Origin: an uncultured Eubacteriales bacterium
Lineage (GTDB): Bacteria > Bacillota > Clostridia > Lachnospirales > Bianqueaceae
Reading direction: 5' to 3'
DNA length: 7,592 bases
Assembly (NCBI GenBank): GCA_902782895.1
Contig: CACZPA010000038.1
Span: 1-7,592 of the forward strand
Made by a program: the position numbers and the translations under genes. Position 1 is the stretch's first letter, and every line of letters starts with the position of its first letter. The notes beneath the pieces were generated by a model that worked only from the letters and a program-made list of their open reading frames with translations, did no database searches and was not told the origin of the DNA. Below are positions 1-5,521 of the stretch, piece by piece.

Positions 1-1
1 G

Positions 2-310
2 AAGCTGATGGAGGTCATGCTGGCCCGCGGCAAGACCATGAGCGAGCTCGCGGCCCCCGTGGTGTTCTATCCGCAGGTGCTGAAGAATGTGCGCGTGAAG
101 TCCAAGCCGGATGCGCAGAATGATCCTGACGTACAGGCCGCGGTGAAGAAAGTTGCCGATGAGCTGGGCGACGAGGGACGTATTCTGGTGCGCGAGAGCG
201 GCACCGAGCCCGTCATCCGCGTGATGGTTGAGGCCGGCAGTGACGAGATCTGCGAGAAATACGTGGATTCCGTGATCGACGTGATCAAGGCCAAAGGGCA
301 TACGGTGTAA
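2..310 (+). CDS. glmM: Phosphoglucosamine mutase GlmM, C-terminal part (5' end outside window)
   Basis: This is the last 102 codons of a gene entering from the left edge; the frame is open from base 2, so the ATG at 8 is internal. GlmM interconverts glucosamine-6-phosphate and glucosamine-1-phosphate in the cytoplasm, feeding UDP-GlcNAc and peptidoglycan synthesis. The diagnostic feature is the phosphate-binding loop of the last domain, reading RESGTEPVIRVMVEA (bases about 191-235), which matches the R-x-SGTEP-x-IRVM-x-E signature of alpha-D-phosphohexomutases. The preceding segment with FYPQVLKNVRVK matches the domain 3/4 linker usual in GlmM ('YPQ.L.NV.V'). That linker and the VMVE ending favour GlmM over phosphomannomutase/phosphoglucomutase paralogues. 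The catalytic serine and metal loop lie outside the window. A strong hairpin follows 50 bp downstream, so this is probably the last gene of its transcript. Confidence 0.9.
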   Translation, partial: KLMEVMLARGKTMSELAAPVVFYPQVLKNVRVKSKPDAQNDPDVQAAVKKVADELGDEGRILVRESGTEPVIRVMVEAGSDEICEKYVDSVIDVIKAKGHTV

Positions 311-360
311 ATAAGCGGAGATCTGCCTGCAACGGCGGAAATTCTGTAAATGAACAAATC

Positions 361-417
361 AAAACGGCGTGAATACTGGGGAAAACCCTGATATGCTCCC
401 AGTATTCACGCCGTTTT
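361..417. terminator. Perfect 20-bp hairpin, probable bidirectional terminator
   Basis: Bases 361-380 and 398-417 are exact reverse complements (20 of 20 pairs) with a 17-nt loop. The right arm ends in a T run (414-418) for plus-strand transcripts leaving glmM. The left arm starts with AAAA preceded by CAAATC, giving a T-rich tail for minus-strand transcripts. The stop codon of the minus-strand Doc remnant (417-419) touches the right arm, so the hairpin sits between two convergent units and can serve both. Confidence 0.8.
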
Positions 418-599
418 TAGCTTTCGTGTTCAATTACCCAATTCAGAAGGCTTTTATAATTCATGCTGCCGTCTGCAACGGAGAGTACGATATGAACCAG
501 TTCTTCATCTGTGCAATGAATTCTTATGCCGTTCATTTCCAGAAAAGAGAGCATCACATAAATGCCGATCCGTTTGTTAACGTCTACACGTATAGCATA
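417..599 (-). pseudogene. doc: Doc/Fic-family toxin remnant, 5'-truncated
   Basis: Read on the minus strand, 599 down to 417 encodes 60 residues and a TAA stop, with no credible start codon and an in-frame TGA at 600-602 immediately upstream. The peptide contains VDVNKRIGIYVMLSFLEMNG near its start and ends LLNWVIEHES. This fits the C-terminal third of death-on-curing (Doc) proteins, in which H-x-F-x-D-G-N-K-R-x-(G/A) is followed by a hydrophobic helix reading FLE.NG and a C-terminal helix. Intact Doc inactivates EF-Tu by phosphorylation and is neutralised by Phd. Here the Fic-motif histidine and the N-terminal half are missing, and the motif glycine is valine (DVNKR instead of DGNKR), so the fragment should be catalytically dead. 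No antitoxin gene is present. The stretch is visibly more AT-rich than its neighbours, consistent with acquired DNA. Family assignment is by motif recognition only. Confidence 0.72.
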
Positions 600-601
600 T
601 C

Positions 602-636
602 AAAAAATAGGTAAAAATCAACCTAATTTTTTACCT
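602..636 (-). terminator. Probable terminator of the maturase gene
   Basis: Bases 609-617 and 628-636 form a perfect 9-bp inverted repeat (AGGTAAAAA / TTTTTACCT) with a 10-nt loop. On the minus strand the stem overlaps the TAA stop of the maturase (631-633) and is followed by ATTTTTT (602-608). The layout is right for an intrinsic terminator, but the stem is AT-rich with only three G-C pairs, so it may be leaky. Confidence 0.5.
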
Positions 637-1812
637 TCCTCTCATCCGTCTCTCCGCCAGCGCGATCTCCTGCATCCGATCGATCGCGTGGTCGAGCAGG
701 GCGGTGAAAGCGGAGCAATAATAATTGTGAACACCCGATTCGTCAGCGAACCAGTCGTTTTTGCAGCCACCGTTGCAGATCCCGCTGTAACGGCACGTCG
801 CGCATTCGGCTGGTTTTTCTGTGCCCCACTGGAGGAAGGCGCGGGCAACTTCGCCGTCAGCGAGCTCCGCAAGCGGCTTGTCGCCGAGCTTCCCGATCAG
901 CCATTTGTCAAGCGCAAAAAAATCACACGGATACAGAGATCCGTCCCCTTCAACGACGAGATAGGAGCCGCAGCGGCCGCAGGTCGCACAGGTGCTGGCG
1001 TTGTCACCGAGCAGGATGTGCACATAGTCTTCGAAAAGCCGCACACTGTGATAGTCGCCGTTCTGCCAGTCGCGGTACCAGAGGTCGAAAAGATCGCAGA
1101 GAAATGTCCCGTAAGCCGCGGGTGTGAGCGAATAGGGCTCCCCGCCGCGGATGTGGACGATCGGGGCATTTCTGAATTCCGTGTCGGAGGGATCCTGACC
1201 GCTTTCCGGTCCGATCGGGTCCAGGCACGCGATGAACTGCATATAGCGGAAGCCAAGCTTTTTCAGCGTGCGGTAGGTAAGCTCGGGACTGCGCGCAACG
1301 CGGCCGGTCACGACGCAAAGCGCATTGAATTCGACATGATGCTTGGTGAGAAGCTGGGACGCCCGCAGTACACGGTTCCAGGTACCTTTTCCCGCCGCGT
1401 CCAGCCGGTAGAGGTCGTGCGCGTCCTTGAATCCGTCGATCGACAGCCCGACCAGGAATCCCTCCTCACGAAGAAACTCTGCCCATTCGTCGTCGAGAAG
1501 TGTCCCGTTTGTCTGGATCGCAAAGCTGATCTGCACACGCGGAGGCTTTTTCTCACGGGCTTTTGCCGCGAAATGCCGGAAGAAAGGCAGCCCGGCCGCG
1601 GTCGGTTCGCCGCCCTGAAACATAAAGCTGATATAGCCGTTCCGGTCGATGGTGGAATAAGCTTCGTCAAGCAACAGATCCGCTGTCGCCTCGGTCATCA
1701 CGCCTGCGCTGGACCGCATGCGGTTCTCCGCCTCATCCGCATAAAAACAGTACCTGCAGCGAAGGTTGCAGATGCTGGAAGCTGGCTTGATCAGGAAAGA
1801 TAGGGATCGCAT
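631..1812 (-). CDS. Anaerobic sulfatase-maturating enzyme (radical SAM/SPASM)
   Basis: A 393-residue cytoplasmic radical SAM enzyme that oxidises the active-site Cys (or Ser) of sulfatases to C-alpha-formylglycine. Numbered from MRSLSFL, the SAM-cluster motif CNLRCRYC gives C15, C19 and C22, after the family-typical LIKPASS. QGGEP is at 66-70 and LQTNG-like IQTNGT at 100-105. The SPASM domain has auxiliary-cluster cysteines at about 275, 278, 281, 296, 337, 340, 346, 350 and 366. Asp297 in YPCDFFALDKW corresponds to the catalytic-base Asp of characterised anSMEs, and length and motif order match the family. The frame stays open to an ATG at 1872, but that start is upstream of the -10 box at 1851-1856. 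ATG 1812 has GGGAGG (1820-1825) 7 nt before it and is preferred. It is divergent from the sulfatase at 2096, its presumed client. Confidence 0.92.
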   Translation of the reverse strand: MRSLSFLIKPASSICNLRCRYCFYADEAENRMRSSAGVMTEATADLLLDEAYSTIDRNGYISFMFQGGEPTAAGLPFFRHFAAKAREKKPPRVQISFAIQTNGTLLDDEWAEFLREEGFLVGLSIDGFKDAHDLYRLDAAGKGTWNRVLRASQLLTKHHVEFNALCVVTGRVARSPELTYRTLKKLGFRYMQFIACLDPIGPESGQDPSDTEFRNAPIVHIRGGEPYSLTPAAYGTFLCDLFDLWYRDWQNGDYHSVRLFEDYVHILLGDNASTCATCGRCGSYLVVEGDGSLYPCDFFALDKWLIGKLGDKPLAELADGEVARAFLQWGTEKPAECATCRYSGICNGGCKNDWFADESGVHNYYCSAFTALLDHAIDRMQEIALAERRMRGR

Positions 1813-1850
1813 GGCTTGGCCTCCCGTTGCTTGAGAATTACATATATCCA

Positions 1851-1879
1851 ATTGTAAATCCGCCGGCCGCAACTGTCAA
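1851..1879 (-). promoter_or_regulatory. Sigma-A promoter of the maturase gene
   Basis: On the minus strand, TTGACA (1874-1879) and TACAAT (1851-1856) are separated by exactly 17 bp. This is a perfect -35 box and a one-mismatch -10 box. The expected transcript start is near 1844, leaving a leader of about 30 nt with GGGAGG before ATG 1812. Its placement rules out the longer open frame starting at 1872. Confidence 0.8.
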
Positions 1880-1887
1880 GCCGGGGA

Positions 1888-1957
1888 CAGAACTGCCCGG
1901 CCTAAAACGGACTGCTGTCAGAACTGCACTTTTTAACGAAGGCTGCTGTCAGCGCTG
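1888..1957. promoter_or_regulatory. Three CAGnnCTG dyads at 31-bp spacing (operator-like)
   Basis: CAGAACTG (1888-1895), CAGAACTG (1919-1926) and CAGCGCTG (1950-1957) are short dyads whose starts are exactly 31 bp apart, about three helical turns. Flanking bases also repeat: CTGCTGTCAG occurs at 1912-1921 and 1943-1952, and CAGAACTGC at 1888-1896 and 1919-1927. The region therefore looks like a degenerate 31-bp tandem repeat. The first dyad abuts the maturase -35 box, and the set lies between two divergent promoters. The cognate regulator is unknown, and no regulator gene is in the window. Confidence 0.45.
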
Positions 1958-1985
1958 TCCGGACTTGTCCGGAATAATCCGGACT
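1956..1985. promoter_or_regulatory. Three helically phased TCCGGA sites upstream of the sulfatase promoter
   Basis: The palindrome TCCGGA occurs at 1958-1963, 1968-1973 and 1978-1983, exactly 10 bp apart, inside three 10-bp units (TGTCCGGACT, TGTCCGGAAT, AATCCGGACT). The last ends 13 bp before the -35 box at 1997, a position suited to an activator or a cooperative repressor. Function is inferred from spacing only. Confidence 0.4.
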
Positions 1986-1996
1986 CGTTTCTTTCC

Positions 1997-2025
1997 TTGA
2001 CCGCGCCGCCTTAAAGTGCTATAAT
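1997..2025 (+). promoter_or_regulatory. Sigma-A promoter of the sulfatase gene
   Basis: TTGACC (1997-2002) and a perfect TATAAT (2020-2025) are separated by 17 bp. Transcription should start near 2032, giving a leader of about 64 nt that is A/C-rich with little obvious pairing. It ends in the strong ribosome site AAGGAGGGAT (2081-2090), 5 nt before the ATG at 2096. Confidence 0.82.
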
Positions 2026-2095
2026 ACATAAAACATAGGCAACAACCGCAACACATACAACTGAACGGCAATACCTACAAAAGGAGGGATCTACT

Positions 2096-3430
2096 ATGTC
2101 GGATCGTCCTAACATAATCTTCTATTTTACAGATCAGCAGCGCTGGGATACGATGGGCTGTTATGGCCAGAAGCTGCCGGTCACGCCCAATCTGGACAGA
2201 CTCGCGGCGGAGGGGACACTTTTTGAAAACGCGTTTACCTGCCAGCCGGTGTGCGGACCTGCGCGGGCCTGCATTCAGTCCGGGCTCTACGCGACGCAGA
2301 TCGGTGTTTTCACTAACCACAGGATTCTGCCGGAGGACGCGGACACGATCGCAAAGCGTTTCAACCAGGCGGGCTATCAGACGGCCTACTGCGGTAAATG
2401 GCATCTGGCCTCGACAAACGGCAGCAATTACCGGACCATCGCGGTTCCGGAGGCGCGCCGGGGCGGATACAAGGACTGGGTGGCCGCGGACGCGCTCGAA
2501 TGGACCAGCCATGGCTATAATGGCTATGTTTTCGACGGGGACATGAACCGTCGAGATTTCTACGGATACCGCGCAGACGCGATCAACAATTACGCGATCG
2601 ATTTCCTGCACCGCCATAAGGCCAAAGAAGAGGAAACCGGCGAGAGACAGCCCTTCTTCCTGTTCATTTCGCAGCTTGAGCCGCATCATCAGAATGATCA
2701 CGGTGTCTACGAGGGCCCGGACGGCAGCAAGGAACGCTTCAAGAATTACGAAGTTCCGGGCGATCTGGTCGGGACGCAGGGCGACTGGCGCGAGAATTTC
2801 CCGGATTATCTGGGGCAGTGCCATGACCTCGACGAAAACGTCGGCCGCCTGATGGACACGCTGGAGGCGATGGGTATGAAGGACGACACGATTTTCTTCT
2901 ATTCCAGCGACCACGGCAGCCACTTCAAGACCCGCAACGCGGAATACAAGCGCTCCTGCGAGGACGCGAGCCTGCATGTTCCGATGATCGCGTGGGGCGG
3001 AGATTTCATGGGCGGACATAAGGTCAGCCAGTTGGTCAGTCTGATCGACGTGGCACCGACGCTGCTGGACTGCGCAGGGCTCGAGATCCCGGACGCTTTC
3101 ATGGGCAATTCGATGCGCCGTCTCGTGACGGGTCAGGAAGAAGGGTGGCCGGAGTCCGTATACGCGCAGATCAGCGAGGTCCAGACCGCGCGCACCGTAC
3201 GGACCAAGGACTGGAAATACGCGGTCAAAGCACCGGTATTCGACCACACGCAGGCTTACAGCGATGTCTATGAAGAGGATAAGCTGTATGACCTGAAGAA
3301 TGATCCGCATGAGCGGACAAATCTGGTGGATGACCCGAAGTACGCCGATGTGCGCGCCCAGCTGCGCAAGCTTCTGGTTTCCTACATGGAAAAAGCACAC
3401 GAGCCCAAGGCGGAGTTTATCGTAAAATAA
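2096..3430 (+). CDS. Cytoplasmic Cys-type formylglycine sulfatase
   Basis: A 444-residue sulfatase of the alkaline-phosphatase-like superfamily, expected to hydrolyse a sulfate ester or N-sulfate using a formylglycine nucleophile. It opens RPNIIFYFTDQQRWD (metal-site Asp13). The modification motif C-G-P-A-R is at residues 53-57, where Cys53 is the residue converted. GKWHL (100-104) supplies the Lys/His pair, LEPHHQNDH (195-202) further histidines, SDHG (271-274) metal ligands, and K285 precedes the SLHVP motif (292-296). The C-terminal part carries the usual YDLKNDPHERTNL segment (398-410). There is no signal peptide, so the substrate must reach the cytoplasm. The start is fixed by AAGGAGG 8 nt upstream of ATG. 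The adjacent divergent maturase supports function. No clear terminator separates it from the lipoprotein gene at 3506, so read-through is possible. Specificity cannot be told from the sequence. Confidence 0.93.
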   Translation: MSDRPNIIFYFTDQQRWDTMGCYGQKLPVTPNLDRLAAEGTLFENAFTCQPVCGPARACIQSGLYATQIGVFTNHRILPEDADTIAKRFNQAGYQTAYCGKWHLASTNGSNYRTIAVPEARRGGYKDWVAADALEWTSHGYNGYVFDGDMNRRDFYGYRADAINNYAIDFLHRHKAKEEETGERQPFFLFISQLEPHHQNDHGVYEGPDGSKERFKNYEVPGDLVGTQGDWRENFPDYLGQCHDLDENVGRLMDTLEAMGMKDDTIFFYSSDHGSHFKTRNAEYKRSCEDASLHVPMIAWGGDFMGGHKVSQLVSLIDVAPTLLDCAGLEIPDAFMGNSMRRLVTGQEEGWPESVYAQISEVQTARTVRTKDWKYAVKAPVFDHTQAYSDVYEEDKLYDLKNDPHERTNLVDDPKYADVRAQLRKLLVSYMEKAHEPKAEFIVK

Positions 3431-3466
3431 GGCTTTTTGAATCAGATATCCGAGCCGATAAGGCTT

Positions 3467-3475
3467 TGATATAGT
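3467..3475 (+). promoter_or_regulatory. Possible extended -10 promoter for the lipoprotein gene
   Basis: TGATATAGT (3467-3475) fits the extended -10 form TG-n-TATAAT with one mismatch. No good -35 lies 17 bp upstream; TTGAAT at 3437-3442 is too far away. Transcription would start near 3482, just before AAAGGAG (3487-3493). The alternative is read-through from the sulfatase. Confidence 0.4.
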
Positions 3476-3505
3476 AACAAAAATACAAAGGAGATGGGAC
3501 AAGCT

Positions 3506-5293
3506 ATGAAAAAGTTTATGGCGTCTGTTCTTGCAATCGTAATGGCTGTTTCTCTGCTTGCTGGCTGCAGCGGCGGAAACGGCGGCAAGACGGAATCCAG
3601 CAAGGCTGAGTCCAGTAAGACGGAGGCCAGTAAGACTGAAGAGAGCAAGGCTGAGGCCAGTAAGGCGGAGGAAAGCAAGGCCGAGGAAAGCAAGGCTGAG
3701 GAAAGCAAGGCTGAGGAATCCGTGGCGGAGCCTGTAGCTGAGGACAATGGAAGCAGAATCAACAGTGATCGTACACTGCTGACAAACTGGGACGGCACAA
3801 CGATGGCTCTTCCGATCGTAAGCGACGGAAGCGTCACGCTGACCGCGCTGCAGTGCATCCGTGATGATCATCCGATCACGCTGGATGGACTGTGGTATGT
3901 AACAAAGGCGGAGGAAGACACCGGCGTTAAGGTTGATTATACGCAGATTCAGCGCAGCGACTGGTCCACACAGATTACGCTGATGTTCGCTTCCGACGAA
4001 TACTCTGACATGATCCTGTCAGGTGTTGAGAAGCTCGACACCGAGATCTACGGTGTAGATCAGAAGATCCTGATGCCTCTGGATGACCTGCTGCAGTACA
4101 TGCCGGTCTATAAGGCGCGTCTGGACGGCGAAAAGGACACCTGGAAGTCCATTATCAATTCCGACGGCAAGATGTACGGTTTTGCCAAGATCGCGGATGA
4201 CGGCTGCCGTCTGAACGGCACCTGGTTCATCAACAAGACCTGGCTGGACAACCTGAATCTGGAAATGCCGACGACGACGGACGAGCTGCTGGACGTTCTG
4301 CGTGCTTTCATCGCGCAGGATGCGAACGGCAACGGAGATCCGGCCGATGAGATCGGATACGAGGCGACTTTCGACGAGATGACTACCAATATCTTCAACG
4401 CGTGGGGCATTCCGGAGAATGCGAAGCACGTACGCATTGACGACGATGGAAAGGTCCAGTTCATGCCGTTTGAGAATGGCTACCGTGAAGCGGTCGAGTA
4501 TCTGGCGACCATGTACGCGGAAGGCCTGATGGATCAGAAGAACATCACACAGGACACAAACTCCAAGATCGCGACCTACAATAAGACCTGGGACGCGGCC
4601 GGAGAGCACACCGTTATCGGTATGGCGACCTGCCACAGACTGAAATCCATGGGCTGGGATCTGCTGGAGAACGATCTTGTATGGCTGAAGCCGATCACGG
4701 CTGAGGGATATTCCTTCAAGAACCAGACTTCGATCGGCGCGGCTACCACAGCCGGTTATTTCACCTCTCAGAACAAGAATCCGGAAGTTTCCGCTAAGTG
4801 GATCGATTATATGATGTGCGATCAGTGCATGTATGAGACTTTCTACGGACCGGAAGACACTCTGTGGAGCTGGAATGACGAGATGAAGTGTGAGCTCGGA
4901 CCGGAAGGCGACCAGGGCAACAAGAAGTACGCGCTGGGTACCAATGGCTTGTATTACCTGCCCGCATGGTATTACAACAACACATTTGTACAGCCGGATT
5001 ACCGCGTAGAGCGTATCGAGTACAACACGTTCTATGAGGAGAACGGATATGCTGAAAAGTATCCGTTTGGCATTATCAACAACGGCATTACACTCAGCCC
5101 GGATCAGTCCGCGGAAATCGCGCAGCTGTTCGCGAATATCGAGGCGATTTACGACGAAGCTGTTGCCGATATGATCATGCACGGTGTAACGGATGAAGCG
5201 TGGGCTTCCATGGAAGAACGCCTCACCGGAGCCGGCGTAGATACTTACTGCGAGATCTATCAGGGCGCGGTTGACGAGTACCTGGCAGGGTAA
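3506..5293 (+). CDS. Extracellular solute-binding lipoprotein, probably oligosaccharide ABC transporter (LipO/family 1-like)
   Basis: A 595-residue secreted lipoprotein. Residues 1-20 are a lipoprotein signal peptide (MKKFMASVLAIVMAVSLLAG) with Cys21 in an L-A-G-C lipobox. Residues 30-74 are a low-complexity linker of nine E-x-S-K-A/T pentads, likely a flexible tether from the membrane through the wall. The remainder is a two-lobed binding domain whose hallmark is DANGNGDPADEIG (272-284), the acidic loop frequent in LipO-type sugar-binding lipoproteins of Firmicutes, with aromatic-rich stretches (WSWNDEMKC, YYLPAWYYNN) suited to glycan contact. An ATG at 3494 is in frame but directly abuts AAAGGAG (3487-3493), so ATG 3506 (12 nt away) is chosen. 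No permease or ATPase follows: a terminator lies about 95 bp downstream, so it may be an orphan binding protein. Proximity to the sulfatase hints at a sulfated ligand; this is inference. Confidence 0.88.
   Translation: MKKFMASVLAIVMAVSLLAGCSGGNGGKTESSKAESSKTEASKTEESKAEASKAEESKAEESKAEESKAEESVAEPVAEDNGSRINSDRTLLTNWDGTTMALPIVSDGSVTLTALQCIRDDHPITLDGLWYVTKAEEDTGVKVDYTQIQRSDWSTQITLMFASDEYSDMILSGVEKLDTEIYGVDQKILMPLDDLLQYMPVYKARLDGEKDTWKSIINSDGKMYGFAKIADDGCRLNGTWFINKTWLDNLNLEMPTTTDELLDVLRAFIAQDANGNGDPADEIGYEATFDEMTTNIFNAWGIPENAKHVRIDDDGKVQFMPFENGYREAVEYLATMYAEGLMDQKNITQDTNSKIATYNKTWDAAGEHTVIGMATCHRLKSMGWDLLENDLVWLKPITAEGYSFKNQTSIGAATTAGYFTSQNKNPEVSAKWIDYMMCDQCMYETFYGPEDTLWSWNDEMKCELGPEGDQGNKKYALGTNGLYYLPAWYYNNTFVQPDYRVERIEYNTFYEENGYAEKYPFGIINNGITLSPDQSAEIAQLFANIEAIYDEAVADMIMHGVTDEAWASMEERLTGAGVDTYCEIYQGAVDEYLAG
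3593..3727 (+). repeat. 15-bp in-frame tandem repeat in the lipoprotein linker
   Basis: Nine 15-bp units (pattern GAG-GAA-AGC-AAG-GCT with variants) encode ESSKA, ESSKT, EASKT, EESKA, EASKA, EESKA, EESKA, EESKA and EESVA. The three EESKA units at 3668-3712 are nearly identical at DNA level, while the 5' units are more diverged. Because 15 is a multiple of 3, gain or loss of units changes tether length without breaking the frame. Confidence 0.85.
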
Positions 5294-5312
5294 GTGAAAG
5301 AATTGAATCAGC

Positions 5313-5383
5313 AGATGCCGCGCGTTTTCGCGGTTTGTGCGGTGGCAATTTGTATGTTGGCATCTTGCACGTAGGCGCGGCAT
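5313..5383 (+). other. Structured 3' region of the lipoprotein transcript with competing hairpins
   Basis: Three inverted repeats overlap: AGATGCC (5313-5319) with GGCATCT (5359-5365); CCGCG (5318-5322) with CGCGG (5329-5333); and ATGCCGCGC (5315-5323) with GCGCGGCAT (5375-5383), a perfect 9-bp pairing. They share bases, so only some can form together. This could be a processed 3' fragment, an attenuator or an mRNA-stabilising end; no known RNA family is recognised. Confidence 0.35.
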
Positions 5384-5386
5384 AAC

Positions 5387-5428
5387 AAAAGGCTTCTGGC
5401 CGGGGAGAATCCGGCTGGAAGCTTTTTT
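5387..5428 (+). terminator. Strong intrinsic terminator after the lipoprotein gene
   Basis: The left arm 5387-5403 and right arm 5411-5428 pair almost throughout (GCTTC/GAAGC and CCGG/CCGG cores joined by G-U wobbles) around a 7-nt loop, GGAGAAT. The right arm ends in six T residues (5423-5428). This is a classical Rho-independent terminator on the plus strand. Confidence 0.85.
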
Positions 5429-5450
5429 ACATGTGTAAGGTGCGAGTCAG

Positions 5451-5467
5451 AGCTGCCTCGGGCAGCT
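5451..5467. other. Compact GC-rich hairpin
   Basis: AGCTGCC (5451-5457) and GGCAGCT (5461-5467) are perfect inverted repeats around a TCG loop. No T run follows, so it is not a standard terminator. It sits in the gene-free stretch 5429-5521, where I see no coding frame; CTCGC (5493-5497) and GCGAG (5516-5520) form a second, weaker pair just before the repeat array. Confidence 0.35.
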
Positions 5468-5521
5468 ATCAATGCAGACCCGGACAGCGGTGCTCGCTTT
5501 GAGACAAGCCGGAAGGCGAGA

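Noticed and set aside
369..614. Plus-strand 81-codon open frame
   Set aside because: It begins inside the hairpin loop region without a ribosome site and lies opposite the Doc-like peptide, which explains the sequence better.
562..1803. Plus-strand open frame of 413 codons opposite the maturase
   Set aside because: It is antisense to a gene with complete radical SAM/SPASM motifs, has no ribosome site and no recognisable domain, and its length results from GC-biased codon use on the real strand.
2225..2238. cre-like dyad GAAAACGCGTTTAC inside the sulfatase gene
   Set aside because: It contains a perfect AAACGCGTTT palindrome, but it departs from the CcpA consensus at two fixed positions and lies well inside coding sequence, so chance is likely.
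3427..3467. Direct repeat ATAAGGCTTT at 3427-3436 and 3458-3467
   Set aside because: The two copies are 31 bp apart around the sulfatase end, the same spacing as the upstream dyads, but the sequence is unrelated to them and only two copies exist, so I give it no weight.
2075..3871. Minus-strand open frame of 598 codons with a repeated Leu-Ser-Ala-Phe hydrophobic stretch
   Set aside because: It runs across the sulfatase and the lipoprotein linker. The apparent membrane repeat is simply the reverse complement of the 15-bp Glu-Ser-Lys linker repeat.
4019..5383. Minus-strand open frame of 454 codons opposite the lipoprotein
   Set aside because: It is antisense to a convincing lipoprotein, has no homologous-looking motifs, and its start lies inside the structured 3' region.
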